In this document: positions 50,744 to 59,829 of the stretch, in pieces
How positions within the stretch are numbered: the stretch's first letter is position 1
Layout of the letters: each line of letters begins with the position of its first letter
DNA from: Thalassovita sp.
Lineage (GTDB): Bacteria; Pseudomonadota; Alphaproteobacteria; Rhodobacterales; Rhodobacteraceae
Assembly: GCA_017792425.1 (NCBI GenBank)
Contig: CP051233.1
Coordinates: 3,311,998 to 3,375,997, forward strand
Reading direction: 5' to 3'
DNA length: 64,000 nucleotides
Notes under the pieces: generated by a model
The model's database searches: none
What the model was told of the DNA's origin: nothing
Seen by the model: the letters and a program-made list of their open reading frames with translations, nothing else
Translations under genes and position numbers: made by a program

Positions 50744-51643
50744 ATGGTCAAAGTTCAGCATATCGAGGTTCTGCTAGCTGTGGAAAACGCAGGCAGCATT
50801 CGCGCCGCATCCAAGCTGCTGGGCAAGACCCAACCAGCAGTAACAAAAGCGTTGCGGCAGGCCGAGGCCGAGTTGGGCGTTGCGGTGTTCAAACGCACGG
50901 CAAGCGGCGTGGTCCTGACCGAAGAGGGTAAAATCGTGTTGCGACGCGCCCGCGTTATCCAGTCCGAATTGCGCAAGTTGCAGGAAGACGTGGACCAGCG
51001 CCGGGGACTGGGAACGGGGCGGCTGAATGTCACCGTGTCACCTCTGGCCGCCAGCCGGATCGTGGGCGCGACGATCAAACGGTTCAAGCGCAAATTCCCC
51101 GGCGTTCATGTACAGATAAACAGCGGTCACGAACCTATAGCTTTTGGTCCTGTACGTGAGGGACAGGTTGATGCCGTGATTGGCCCGGAACCAAGGGAGC
51201 CGGACACCGCGGGCCTGTCGGTTCAGTTTCTTGTGGAGACCGACATCGTTATCGTCACCGGAGAGAATTCCCGTTGGCGGAATGCGACCTCTCTTCACGA
51301 ACTGGTTTCGGCCGAATGGCTGATGATCGGAACGCGTGCGCGCCTTCCGATCCTGCAAAGGCACTTCATAGACCGGGGACTGACACCGCCGGACCCAATG
51401 GTCACGTCTGAATCGATTGTTAGTGTTTTGTCGATGCTTCAGGACAGCGATCTATTGTGTACGTTTCCGGCGCTGCTGATTAGTCAGACCACGGACAAGT
51501 GGCGCATCCGCGCACTTGATTTGGTCGAAACTCTGGCGTCGGCCCGAATTTCGATAACCACGTCGTCGGAACGTCCGCCGACACCTGCGATCCAATATTT
51601 CTGCGATTGCGCCATGCAGGTATGCCAAAACGAGTTTATCTGA
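50744..51643 (+). CDS. LysR-family transcriptional regulator
   Basis: The 299-residue protein has the LysR HTH (HIEVLLAVENAGSIRAASKL then LGKTQPAVTKALRQAEAELG) and a periplasmic-binding-like effector domain from about residue 90. It precedes the sulfatase gene in the same direction and is divergent from the SulP transporter, so it may control either. The effector is unknown. Confidence 0.88.
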   Translation: MVKVQHIEVLLAVENAGSIRAASKLLGKTQPAVTKALRQAEAELGVAVFKRTASGVVLTEEGKIVLRRARVIQSELRKLQEDVDQRRGLGTGRLNVTVSPLAASRIVGATIKRFKRKFPGVHVQINSGHEPIAFGPVREGQVDAVIGPEPREPDTAGLSVQFLVETDIVIVTGENSRWRNATSLHELVSAEWLMIGTRARLPILQRHFIDRGLTPPDPMVTSESIVSVLSMLQDSDLLCTFPALLISQTTDKWRIRALDLVETLASARISITTSSERPPTPAIQYFCDCAMQVCQNEFI

Positions 51644-51765
51644 CCTATTCCCAAAAGAAATAGCCATAAACATTTCGGTCCTCCCGCAGCAGGTACTGAA
51701 CATGTAAATTACTCCGATCCAGCTCTGCGCCTTATGCGCTGTTCGATGGTTATGTGGAGGTCGCC

Positions 51766-53439
51766 ATGAACATTCTATTCATCATGTATGATCAACTGCG
51801 GTTCGACTACCTGAGCTGTGCCGGACATCCCCATCTGCAGACACCGAATTTTGACCGCGTTGCTGCGAAAGGCGTAAGATTTACGAACGCTTATGTGCAG
51901 TCGCCGATCTGCGGCGCGTCGCGGATGAGCTTTTACACCGGGCGGTATGTTTCTTCGCACGGGGCGCAGTGGAACGGGTTTCCCCTGCGCGTGGGAGAGG
52001 TGACGCTGGGCGATCACCTGCGCGAACAGGGCATGGATTGCTGGCTGCTGGGCAAGACCCACATGAAGGCAGATGCCAAAGGGATGGCGCGGCTAGGCTT
52101 GGCACCTGACAGCGTGATTGGCGCCCGGCAGGCAGATTGTGGGTTTGATGCTTGGGTCAGAGACGATGGGCTTTGGGCACAAGGGCCAGACGGGTTCTAT
52201 GACAGCAAGCGGTCCCCCTATAACGAATACCTGATGGCCAAGGGCTATGACGGGGAAAATCCTTGGGCCGATTACGCGAATGCGGGCGTCAGCGATGACC
52301 AAATCGCATCGGGCTGGATGTTCCGCAACGCGGACAAGGCCGCCAACATCCGGGAAGAGGACAGCGAAACGCCCTGGCTGACATCCGAAGCGATCCGTTT
52401 CGTGGATGAAACCAAAGGCCCTTGGTGCGCCCATGTGTCATTCATCAAGCCACACTGGCCCTATATCGTGTCGGCACCCTATCATGACATGTACGGCCAC
52501 AACCAGATTCAACAGCCCCTGCGGAACAGGGCCGAACTGGACAATCCGCATCCGGTTCTGGCAGCCTATCAGGACACCCGTATCGCCCACGCATTTCAGC
52601 AAGACGAGGTCCGCGAAAAGGTTATCCCAGCCTACATGGGACTGATCAAGCAATGCGACGATCAGTTAGGGCGGCTTCTGGATCATCTGGAATCCACCGG
52701 CCAGATGGATGATACGATGATCGTCCTGACTTCGGACCACGGGGACTATCTGGGGGATCACTGGCTGGGAGAGAAGGACTTCTTTCACGAAGCAGCCGTA
52801 AAGATTCCACTTATCATCTTTGACCCGCGTCCCGAGGCGGACAGCACGCGTGGCACAACTTGTGACGCCTTGGTCGAAGCAATCGACCTTGCCGCCACTT
52901 TTGTCGAGGCGGCGGGCGGTGAAGTCCCTGATCACATAATCGAAGGCAGATCGCTGATGCCCTGGCTGCACGGCGAAGAACCGATCGACTGGCGCGAGTA
53001 TGTCATCAGCGAATACGACTATTCGGTGACACCGCGATGCCAGGCATTGGGTGTGATCCCGCGTGATGCGCGTATTTTCATGGTGTTTGACGGGCGTTGG
53101 AAGCTGATCCATTTCGAGGGCGGCTTCCGCCCGATGCTCTTTGACCTTGCGACCGACCCGGAAGAGTTCACCGATCTCGGCGCAGACCTCACCCACCAGG
53201 AGCAGATCAGCCGCCTGTATGATCACCTTGGCGCATGGGGGCGGCGGATGGCGCAGCGCGTGACCGTGTCCGATCACGATATCCAGAACGCCCGGGGCAC
53301 TTCCATACGCCGGGGAATCCTGCCCTTTATGATCGACGGCAGCGAAGTACCGCCCGAACTGACCGAGAAATATCGCGGCCCAGCCCGTCAGAATTTCGTG
53401 CCCACAAAGCAGCGCGAGGAGCAAACCCATGAAAACTGA
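51766..53439 (+). CDS. Formylglycine-type sulfatase/phosphonate monoester hydrolase-like enzyme
   Basis: The 557-residue alkaline-phosphatase-superfamily enzyme carries C49-G-A-S-R53, the site where Cys becomes formylglycine (here CxAxR instead of the usual CxPxR). Predicted metal ligands are D9 (MYDQLRFDY) and D324-H325 (TSDHGDYLGDH). LLGKTHMKAD supplies Lys and His near the sulfate or phosphate. Without a signal peptide it is likely cytoplasmic. Sequence style is close to both sulfatases and phosphonate monoester hydrolases; I cannot separate them. GGAGG precedes the ATG. The following TRAP permease overlaps its stop. Confidence 0.87.
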   Translation: MNILFIMYDQLRFDYLSCAGHPHLQTPNFDRVAAKGVRFTNAYVQSPICGASRMSFYTGRYVSSHGAQWNGFPLRVGEVTLGDHLREQGMDCWLLGKTHMKADAKGMARLGLAPDSVIGARQADCGFDAWVRDDGLWAQGPDGFYDSKRSPYNEYLMAKGYDGENPWADYANAGVSDDQIASGWMFRNADKAANIREEDSETPWLTSEAIRFVDETKGPWCAHVSFIKPHWPYIVSAPYHDMYGHNQIQQPLRNRAELDNPHPVLAAYQDTRIAHAFQQDEVREKVIPAYMGLIKQCDDQLGRLLDHLESTGQMDDTMIVLTSDHGDYLGDHWLGEKDFFHEAAVKIPLIIFDPRPEADSTRGTTCDALVEAIDLAATFVEAAGGEVPDHIIEGRSLMPWLHGEEPIDWREYVISEYDYSVTPRCQALGVIPRDARIFMVFDGRWKLIHFEGGFRPMLFDLATDPEEFTDLGADLTHQEQISRLYDHLGAWGRRMAQRVTVSDHDIQNARGTSIRRGILPFMIDGSEVPPELTEKYRGPARQNFVPTKQREEQTHEN

Positions 53440-55525
53440 AACCCACAAACCGGGCCGCGCATTCGACAAGCGCCTTGCCGACCGGGTTGCCATCCTCTTT
53501 GCGGTAGTTGTCGTTTTGTATTCTGCGTCGGGGCCAATCAGTGAATTCGTGCGCTGGTTCATCGAAACCACCACGCCCGCATTTGAGGAAATGAGCCGCC
53601 GCGACCAGCGAGTTTTCCTGCGCGAACACTGGCTGGGCGCGGCCTATCGCAGCTTTGAACAAGCTGTGCTGCTGCCGACCGGCCTGATCATCGGCCTTCC
53701 GATTGTCCTGAGCTTTGTCATCACGCTTCTGACTCTGCATCGCAAAGCCGGACTGCGCTGGCTGAATTGGGTTCTGGCCGGTCTGGCTGTGGTCGCCTTC
53801 GCCAGTTGGATCGCTGTTATCTTTGCCAGTGACGCAGGTGTCCTGCCTTCGGCGCGGGCGGTTGACTATGTCATGTTCCCTCTGGCGACCGCGATCACGC
53901 TGTACCTGACCTATCGTCTGTTCGGCGGGTTCATCGTGGCCTTTTGCCTGTTCTGGGTGATCTATTTCTTCGTCAAAGGATACCTGCCGGACTGGACCGG
54001 AATCCTGGCCGGGTCTGAATCGACCTTTGGCCAGAACCTGCGCCAGATGATCCTGCAGTTCTGGGCACAAACGGGGGGCATGTTCGGCCAACCGATCCAG
54101 GTGGTTACCGGCAACGTGCTGATCTTCATTGTCTTCGGGGCAGTCCTGATGTCCAGCGGGGCGGGGGATCTGCTGATGAAGATCGCCAATCGCCTGACTG
54201 GCGGGCTGACAGGTGGGGCCGCACATGCGGCGGTGGCGTCGTCGGCGCTGTTTGGCACCTTGTCCGGTGCTGCGATTTCCAACGTCGTTTCAACCGGGGT
54301 GATGACCATCCCCGTGATCCGCAAATCGGGTTTCAAGCCTGCCTTCGCCGGCGCAGTCGAGGCCGCAGCCTCTACCGGTGGGCAGATTATGCCGCCGGTG
54401 ATGGGCGTTGTCGCCTTCTTTGTCGCGGGGCAGATCGGGCTGGAATACCGCTATATCGTGGTCGCCGCGATCCTGCCTGCCGCCTTCTATTATCTAGGAA
54501 CCTTCCTGGCCGTCTACTTCGAAGCCCGCAAACTGGGTATCGGTGCGCTGCCGGATTCGGCGCGGCCCAAGCTGACCCGCAAGGAATGGGTTCAGTGCCT
54601 TGTCTTTGTCGCGCCGCTGGGAACCCTCAGCTACTTCCTTTTCGCACAGCCGTCGGTGCCGAAAGCCGGGTTCTACGGGTTGGTAGTTGCACTGGTATCG
54701 GCCGCCCTCCTGTTCAAGGAATTCCGGTCGTGGGAAAAGATCTGGCATGCCTTCGTGGATGCGGGCCGCATGGCTGCCTCTATCGTGGTCATCGTCACCG
54801 CCATCGGGTTGATCGTCGGGCTGATCCAGACCTCTGGCTTTGCAGGGCGCCTGTCGCTGCTGCTGGCCGAGGTCGCCTCTGGACCGCTGCCGATCGTCCT
54901 GATCGTGGTGGCGCTGGGGGCCATTGTACTGGGCATGGGCCTGCCACCGGGCGCGACCTATTTCATCATCGTGATCGCGCTGTCATCTGGCATCGATACG
55001 GTGGGGATCGCGCCGCTGACACTGCACCTGTTCGTGGTGGTATTCGCCATGATGTCAACGGTCACGCCACCCGTTGCGCTTGCGGCCTTCGCTGCAGCGC
55101 CGATTGCCGGGGCCGGTCCCGTCCGTACCGGGTTCGAGGCCGCCAAGATCGCGCTGGCCGGGTTCCTGATCCCCTTCGTCTTTGTCTATCACCCGGCGGT
55201 GCTGTACAAGCTGCAGGTCTTGTTCGAATGGTTCGGCGAGGAGCGCGTGAACTCTAAGGCGATGATCGACATTTCGACTGTCACCTGGTTCGACTTCGGC
55301 TGGATCATCGTTGCGTTCACCCTGGCCATGTGGCTGATCGCCTCTGCTATGGCGGGGTTTGATCGCCTCCGCCTGACTGTGGCAGAGCGCGCCCTGCGCG
55401 TCGTTCTGGGCGGCGCAGTTCTTTTGCCGGAACTGACCATAGCTGCCCCCGCTACCGCTCTCGGGCTGGCACTGATTTTCCTGAGCCCGCGCCTTTGCGC
55501 GAAACGCGAACCAGCAACCAACTAG
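53429..55525 (+). CDS. Fused TRAP transporter permease (DctQM-type, TAXI system)
   Basis: The 698-residue membrane protein fuses a small four-helix DctQ-like part to the large DctM-like permease, as in TAXI-TRAP systems. Markers include HAAVASSALFGTLSGAAISNV, AAASTGGQIMPPVMGVVAFF and GMGLPPGATYFIIVIAL. It starts inside the sulfatase stop region (overlap 11 bp), so hydrolase and transporter are co-translated. The substrate is probably the sulfate or phosphonate ester used by the sulfatase, which is inference. Confidence 0.9.
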   Translation: MKTETHKPGRAFDKRLADRVAILFAVVVVLYSASGPISEFVRWFIETTTPAFEEMSRRDQRVFLREHWLGAAYRSFEQAVLLPTGLIIGLPIVLSFVITLLTLHRKAGLRWLNWVLAGLAVVAFASWIAVIFASDAGVLPSARAVDYVMFPLATAITLYLTYRLFGGFIVAFCLFWVIYFFVKGYLPDWTGILAGSESTFGQNLRQMILQFWAQTGGMFGQPIQVVTGNVLIFIVFGAVLMSSGAGDLLMKIANRLTGGLTGGAAHAAVASSALFGTLSGAAISNVVSTGVMTIPVIRKSGFKPAFAGAVEAAASTGGQIMPPVMGVVAFFVAGQIGLEYRYIVVAAILPAAFYYLGTFLAVYFEARKLGIGALPDSARPKLTRKEWVQCLVFVAPLGTLSYFLFAQPSVPKAGFYGLVVALVSAALLFKEFRSWEKIWHAFVDAGRMAASIVVIVTAIGLIVGLIQTSGFAGRLSLLLAEVASGPLPIVLIVVALGAIVLGMGLPPGATYFIIVIALSSGIDTVGIAPLTLHLFVVVFAMMSTVTPPVALAAFAAAPIAGAGPVRTGFEAAKIALAGFLIPFVFVYHPAVLYKLQVLFEWFGEERVNSKAMIDISTVTWFDFGWIIVAFTLAMWLIASAMAGFDRLRLTVAERALRVVLGGAVLLPELTIAAPATALGLALIFLSPRLCAKREPATN

Positions 55526-55558
55526 ACGACCACTCGCACCGAATAGGGAGGAAACCCG

Positions 55559-56536
55559 ATGCGAAACCTGACCATAGCCGCCGTTGCCGCTGCAACTTTG
55601 ACCTCGGGTGCGGCATTTGCCGACACCACGTTGAAAATGGCCACGATCGAACCAAGCCTGGGCCAAGCCATCACGATGGCGACCTTCGCCAACGTGGTGA
55701 ATGGCCATCTGGACGGCATCCAGATCGAAGTCGCCGGCGGTGGCGCCGCAACTGTTCATCAATTGGAAACCGCCCGGGGCAACCTGGACATGTACATGGC
55801 TTCGCCCACGATCTACACCTTCATCTCCAAGGGTGTTGCGATGTACAAGAACGAACCCGATGCCGCCGAGGTTTCGAAAAACCTCGCACTGCTGATGTGG
55901 TTCCCCTATGGCCAGTATCACTATGCGGTCCGCGGGGACAGCGACATCGAATTTCTGGACGATATCGAAGGCACTACCGTATTTCTGGGCCCCGCAGGCG
56001 GTGGCGCGTTCAACGCGGCCAAGGGCTGGATCGAAGCAACCACCGGCCTTGTCGCCGGCGAGGACTATGAAGCCATCACCGCCAACTGGGCAACCGGGTT
56101 CCAGTCGTTCCTGGACGGCAAGATCGACATGTATGTGAACGGCTGCATCGACCCCTGCCAGCAGTTCATCCAGTTCACCGAAACCGAAAGCATCCGTTTT
56201 ATCGGACCGGAAAGCCATGAGGGCGAGGCCGTGACCAAGTTCCTGGGCAATTTCCGTTATCTGGCGGAAATCCCGTCAGGCCAATACGCCAATCAGGCGA
56301 ACACTGGCCCCGTCATATCGAATGACACGGCCGTCGGCATCGGTGTCCGCGCCGATCTGGACGAGGAAACGATCTATCAAGTCACCAAGGCGTTCTGGGA
56401 TAATGTCGGCGGGATCACGTCGGACGCACCTTGGGCCAAAGCTCTGAGCCTGGAATTCGCGGTGCAGTCGCTGGCCGACATGCCGCTGCACCCAGGCGCC
56501 GCGCGTTATTACAAGGAAGTCGGCGTTCTGAAGTAA
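55559..56536 (+). CDS. TAXI-family TRAP solute-binding protein
   Basis: The 325-residue protein has a signal peptide ending near AFA-DT (residue 21). The mature part has the TAXI pattern: LKMATIEPSLGQAITMATFA, then VAGGGAATVHQLETARGNLD and FLGPAGGGAFNAAKGWIE. It delivers the ligand to the fused permease directly upstream. Two Cys in NGCIDPCQQF may form a disulfide. Confidence 0.88.
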   Translation: MRNLTIAAVAAATLTSGAAFADTTLKMATIEPSLGQAITMATFANVVNGHLDGIQIEVAGGGAATVHQLETARGNLDMYMASPTIYTFISKGVAMYKNEPDAAEVSKNLALLMWFPYGQYHYAVRGDSDIEFLDDIEGTTVFLGPAGGGAFNAAKGWIEATTGLVAGEDYEAITANWATGFQSFLDGKIDMYVNGCIDPCQQFIQFTETESIRFIGPESHEGEAVTKFLGNFRYLAEIPSGQYANQANTGPVISNDTAVGIGVRADLDEETIYQVTKAFWDNVGGITSDAPWAKALSLEFAVQSLADMPLHPGAARYYKEVGVLK

Positions 56537-56996
56537 CGCCAACAGGCCAGGACTCCTTACACGGTCCTGGCCACCTGGTTGTTTCGTTCATCCGATGTGA
56601 TCTCCGAAAACAGCAGCCCCCAAGGTCAGCCTCCAACACAGAACACTTTGTCATACGGGGGAAGGCTGGCTTCGGGCCGGCAATCGGTATTCCCATAGGA
56701 ATCAACACCCGCTACCGACCCTTTACAGCACCGTCATTCGCTGCAGCTCAGCTTTGCCGGACTGGCTGTTCGCACATTTGCGATTGCAGGGTTTACATCC
56801 ACATCAGATCCATTGATCGGCATCCTTCGAATTGTCGCGCAAGTGATAGTCTGTCGGGGCGCATTCCCTCAGTCCTATTAGCAGGAGAATAATCTCTGGC
56901 ATGGAAGCGAACTGGCGGGGAGGGAGACTCGGGCCTATCACGCTTCCTGACAAACAGCGCCGTGTTTCTGTTTCACGACGCATTGGGAGGACTGCA
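56537..56996. other. 460-bp gap between the two TRAP systems
   Basis: No supported gene. It begins with a stem-loop terminator (56545-56572) and ends with GGGAGG before the next dctP. An in-frame ATG at 56901 precedes the dctP start but lacks a signal sequence. Probably holds the promoter of the second transporter operon; no clear -35/-10 pair was found. I see no transposase remnant or long repeat. Confidence 0.5.
56545..56572 (+). terminator. Stem-loop after the TAXI binding-protein gene
   Basis: GGCCAGGAC and GTCCTGGCC pair over nine bases with a ten-base loop, eight bases after the stop codon. A weakly T-rich tract (TTGTTTCGTT) follows a few bases later. It likely ends the lysR/sulfatase/TAXI transcript. 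Confidence 0.65.
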
Positions 56997-57995
56997 ATGA
57001 AAAATAACATCATGTCCGCGGCTTTGGGATTGGCGCTCGGGATCAGCGCATCCATCGCACAAGCCGAAACGGTCCTGCGTGTGGGATCGGTCGCGCCATC
57101 AAAATCGCCTTGGGGCGCATGGATCACGGAAGCGGCACAAAAGCTCGAGGAAGTTTCGGGCGGCGAATTGAAGTTGAATCTGCTTCTCGACGGGCAAATC
57201 GGTGACGAGGTCACGATGACGCGCCAGGCGATGAAAGGCCGTCTCGACATGATTTATGTCTCCAATGATCCGCTGGCGGTGGTCATGCCCGAGATGGAAC
57301 TGACCGTGACGCCGTATCTTTACGACAGCGTCGAGCAAGGCTCTTGCGTCACGAACGAGCATTTGGCCGGTATCATGGGGCCGCTGATGGCAACAAACGG
57401 CCTGGTACCCATCACCTGGATGGAGGTCGGCCATACGATCCTGTTCTCGCGCGAACCAATTCGGACACCCGACCAGATGAAAGGCGTCAAGATTCGCGTC
57501 GCCAATGGCGTGATCAAACGTGACTGGATGGCATCGCTCGGAACAACGCCCTCGCCGCTGAACGTGGCGGACACTGTCCCGGCGCTGCAGACCGGCGCCC
57601 TTGATGCGGTCAATCTGCCGGTTGTCTATGGCATCGCCGTGGGCATTCCGAAACTGGCGCCAAATGTCACGCTCACACGGCATTTCCGCATCACCGGCGC
57701 GCTTGCGATCTCAGAGCGAAGCTGGAACAAGCTGAGCGATCAGGAAAAAGAATGGCTGATGAGCGTTGCGCCGATGGGGGCCAAGCTGAGCAGCATGATC
57801 CTAGGAGCTGAAAACGCGCTGCTTGGCCAAATCAAGGAGGCTGGCGTCAACGTGATAGAGCTTTCCGACGATGAAATGGCCGCATGGCGTGCAAGCGCAG
57901 CCGACGCGCCGGAAAAGGCTGTCGGAGCTGTCGGGGGCCAAGCCGCCGAGATCATGGAAAAGCTTCAGGCCGCCAAAGCCGCCTGCGGAAACTGA
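56997..57995 (+). CDS. dctP: TRAP solute-binding protein DctP (sulfotransferase side)
   Basis: The 332-residue protein has a signal peptide (MSAALGLALGISASIAQA, cleavage near residue 23) and DctP features: LRVGSVAPSKSPWGAWI, IRVANGVIKRDWMASLGTTP with the Arg likely to hold a carboxylate or sulfate, and PALQTGALDAVNLPVVYG. The start at 56997 is preceded by GGGAGG. DctQ and DctM genes follow, then a sulfotransferase. A Cys in EQGSCVTNEHLAG is unusual for the family but not diagnostic. Confidence 0.87.
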   Translation: MKNNIMSAALGLALGISASIAQAETVLRVGSVAPSKSPWGAWITEAAQKLEEVSGGELKLNLLLDGQIGDEVTMTRQAMKGRLDMIYVSNDPLAVVMPEMELTVTPYLYDSVEQGSCVTNEHLAGIMGPLMATNGLVPITWMEVGHTILFSREPIRTPDQMKGVKIRVANGVIKRDWMASLGTTPSPLNVADTVPALQTGALDAVNLPVVYGIAVGIPKLAPNVTLTRHFRITGALAISERSWNKLSDQEKEWLMSVAPMGAKLSSMILGAENALLGQIKEAGVNVIELSDDEMAAWRASAADAPEKAVGAVGGQAAEIMEKLQAAKAACGN

Positions 57996-58020
57996 ACTTC
58001 AGCGCGGCGGGAGCGGACTC

Positions 58021-58500
58021 ATGCGTCTCTACGTTCAGCTTCTCTTGTGGTTGGAATCAGCAATCGCCGTCGTGGCCTATTTCACGACGGCGGGGCTGCT
58101 TCTGAGCGTGATCCTGTCACGCGAGGTGTTCACGTCAAGCATTGATGGCGCACAAAAAGTTGCGGTTCTCTGTGCGATTATCGCCGGCTCTCTCGGGATG
58201 GCGATCGCTACAGGGGAAAACGCGCACCTGCGGCCCACCTTTGCCGACAAGATGTTACCGGGGCAACTGGTGGATCGTCTCGGCGACGTTCTCTCGGCGG
58301 TAATCCATATCTGCCTGGGCTATTTTGCAGTCACCTTCGTCACGGAATCTAAATCCTTCGGCGACGTGGCCGAACTGATCCGCGTTCCGCTGTGGCCCTT
58401 CCAGATGGTATTTCCCTACATGTTCTTTTCATCGGCACTGAAGCACCTTGTTTTCGCATGGCAGCCCGAGTGGAAGCCGCGACCGATCCTGAGGGACTAA
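58021..58500 (+). CDS. dctQ: TRAP small permease DctQ (sulfotransferase side)
   Basis: The 159-residue protein has four membrane helices, starting LQLLLWLESAIAVVAYFTTA in outline, with the LGMAIATGENAHLRPTFADK loop. Its start is at 58021; the open frame upstream overlaps dctP and is a shadow. It pairs with the DctM gene four bases downstream. Confidence 0.85.
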   Translation: MRLYVQLLLWLESAIAVVAYFTTAGLLLSVILSREVFTSSIDGAQKVAVLCAIIAGSLGMAIATGENAHLRPTFADKMLPGQLVDRLGDVLSAVIHICLGYFAVTFVTESKSFGDVAELIRVPLWPFQMVFPYMFFSSALKHLVFAWQPEWKPRPILRD

Positions 58501-58504
58501 GATC

Positions 58505-59764
58505 ATGACAGCGGTTGGACTTGGAGCCATTGTGCTCGCCATGTTGATCCTGCGCCAGAACATCATCCTGATGCTTCTCGTCGCGGCGGCCTATACGCAT
58601 CTCGTCTGGGGCGACGGGCAGGTTGTTTATCTGATCGAGGACATGTGGGCGGCACTCGACAGTGAAGTGCTGTTGGCGATCCCGATGTTCATGTTGACCG
58701 GTGCCACCATGTCCACCGGATCGAGTGCGCAACGCCTGATCGACGTCGTGCGCGCGTTCACCGAATGGCTGCCCGGCGGCATGGCAATCGCGGCGGTGTT
58801 GTCCTGTGCTGTGTTCTCGTCGATCTCTGGATCGTCGGCGGTCACACTGCTGGCCGTGGGTACGGTGCTTTATCCGGCGCTGAAAGATGCCGGTTACGAC
58901 AAACGCTACGCGCTGGGGTCATTGGCATCGGCCGGCACACTGGGGATCATCATCCCGCCATCAATCCCGCTGATCATTTACGGCATCATCACCGAAACCA
59001 GCATCGCTGATCTATTTCTGGCAGGCATCGTGCCCGGGCTTCTGCTGACCGCGATCCTGTCCTTCTATGGCTTCTGGCGAAACCGCCAGATCGCCCCGAC
59101 ACCGTTTTCCTGGACCCGAGCCCGAGAGGCCCTCAAGGAAGGCATTTGGGCGATGCTATTACCAATCATCCTGCTGGGTGGTATCTACTCGGGCTATTTC
59201 GCTCCGACCGAGGCGGCAGCGGTGGCGCTGGCTTATGCGCTCATCGTCGAGCTTTTCATACATCGCGAACTGGGTTTCCTTAGCTTCTTCGCCATCTTCA
59301 AGTATACCGCGCAACTTCTGGGCTCGATCTTTCCGATCCTCGCCGTGGCGCTGTCGCTAAAATCACTGCTGGCAGTGCAAGGCGTACCGCAGGAATTCGC
59401 CGCGTTCCTTCAGGCGACTTTCAACAACGAAGTTTCCTACCTGCTCGCGGTGAACCTTGCGCTGCTGATCGTCGGCTGCTTTGTTGATGCTATCCCGGCC
59501 ATCTTGATACTGGGGCCACTCTTCTATGCAGGAGCCGCGACCTTTGGCATTCACCCGGTCCATTTCGGGATTATCATGGTAGTGAATCTAGAACTTGGCT
59601 TCCTAACCCCGCCGATCGGGCTCAACCTGATCGTCGCCATGACGGCTTTCAAGGAAAAATTCTCGACTGTGGCGATATCGGTGTTGCCGTTCCTGGCACT
59701 TATGCTGGTTTTCCTGACGATCGTCACCTTCGTGCCGGAATTGTCGATGTGGCTGGTGCGCTGA
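58505..59764 (+). CDS. dctM: TRAP large permease DctM (sulfotransferase side)
   Basis: The 419-residue permease has about 12 helices and the DctM signatures FSSISGSSAVTLLAVGTVLY and GTLGIIIPPSIPLIIYGIIT. With DctP and DctQ it makes a full second TRAP system in this island, so two different organic anions (or an anion and its product) may be imported. Confidence 0.9.
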   Translation: MTAVGLGAIVLAMLILRQNIILMLLVAAAYTHLVWGDGQVVYLIEDMWAALDSEVLLAIPMFMLTGATMSTGSSAQRLIDVVRAFTEWLPGGMAIAAVLSCAVFSSISGSSAVTLLAVGTVLYPALKDAGYDKRYALGSLASAGTLGIIIPPSIPLIIYGIITETSIADLFLAGIVPGLLLTAILSFYGFWRNRQIAPTPFSWTRAREALKEGIWAMLLPIILLGGIYSGYFAPTEAAAVALAYALIVELFIHRELGFLSFFAIFKYTAQLLGSIFPILAVALSLKSLLAVQGVPQEFAAFLQATFNNEVSYLLAVNLALLIVGCFVDAIPAILILGPLFYAGAATFGIHPVHFGIIMVVNLELGFLTPPIGLNLIVAMTAFKEKFSTVAISVLPFLALMLVFLTIVTFVPELSMWLVR

Positions 59765-59829
59765 ATATTTGCAGGAAAGGCGCCCGAAAGGGTCAGCCTA
59801 CCTGACCACTGTTTGAGGGAGACAGGACG

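Noticed and set aside
56431..56892. 153-codon frame in the gap between the TRAP systems
   Set aside because: Starts inside the TAXI binding-protein gene in another frame and reads through a terminator stem; no domain.
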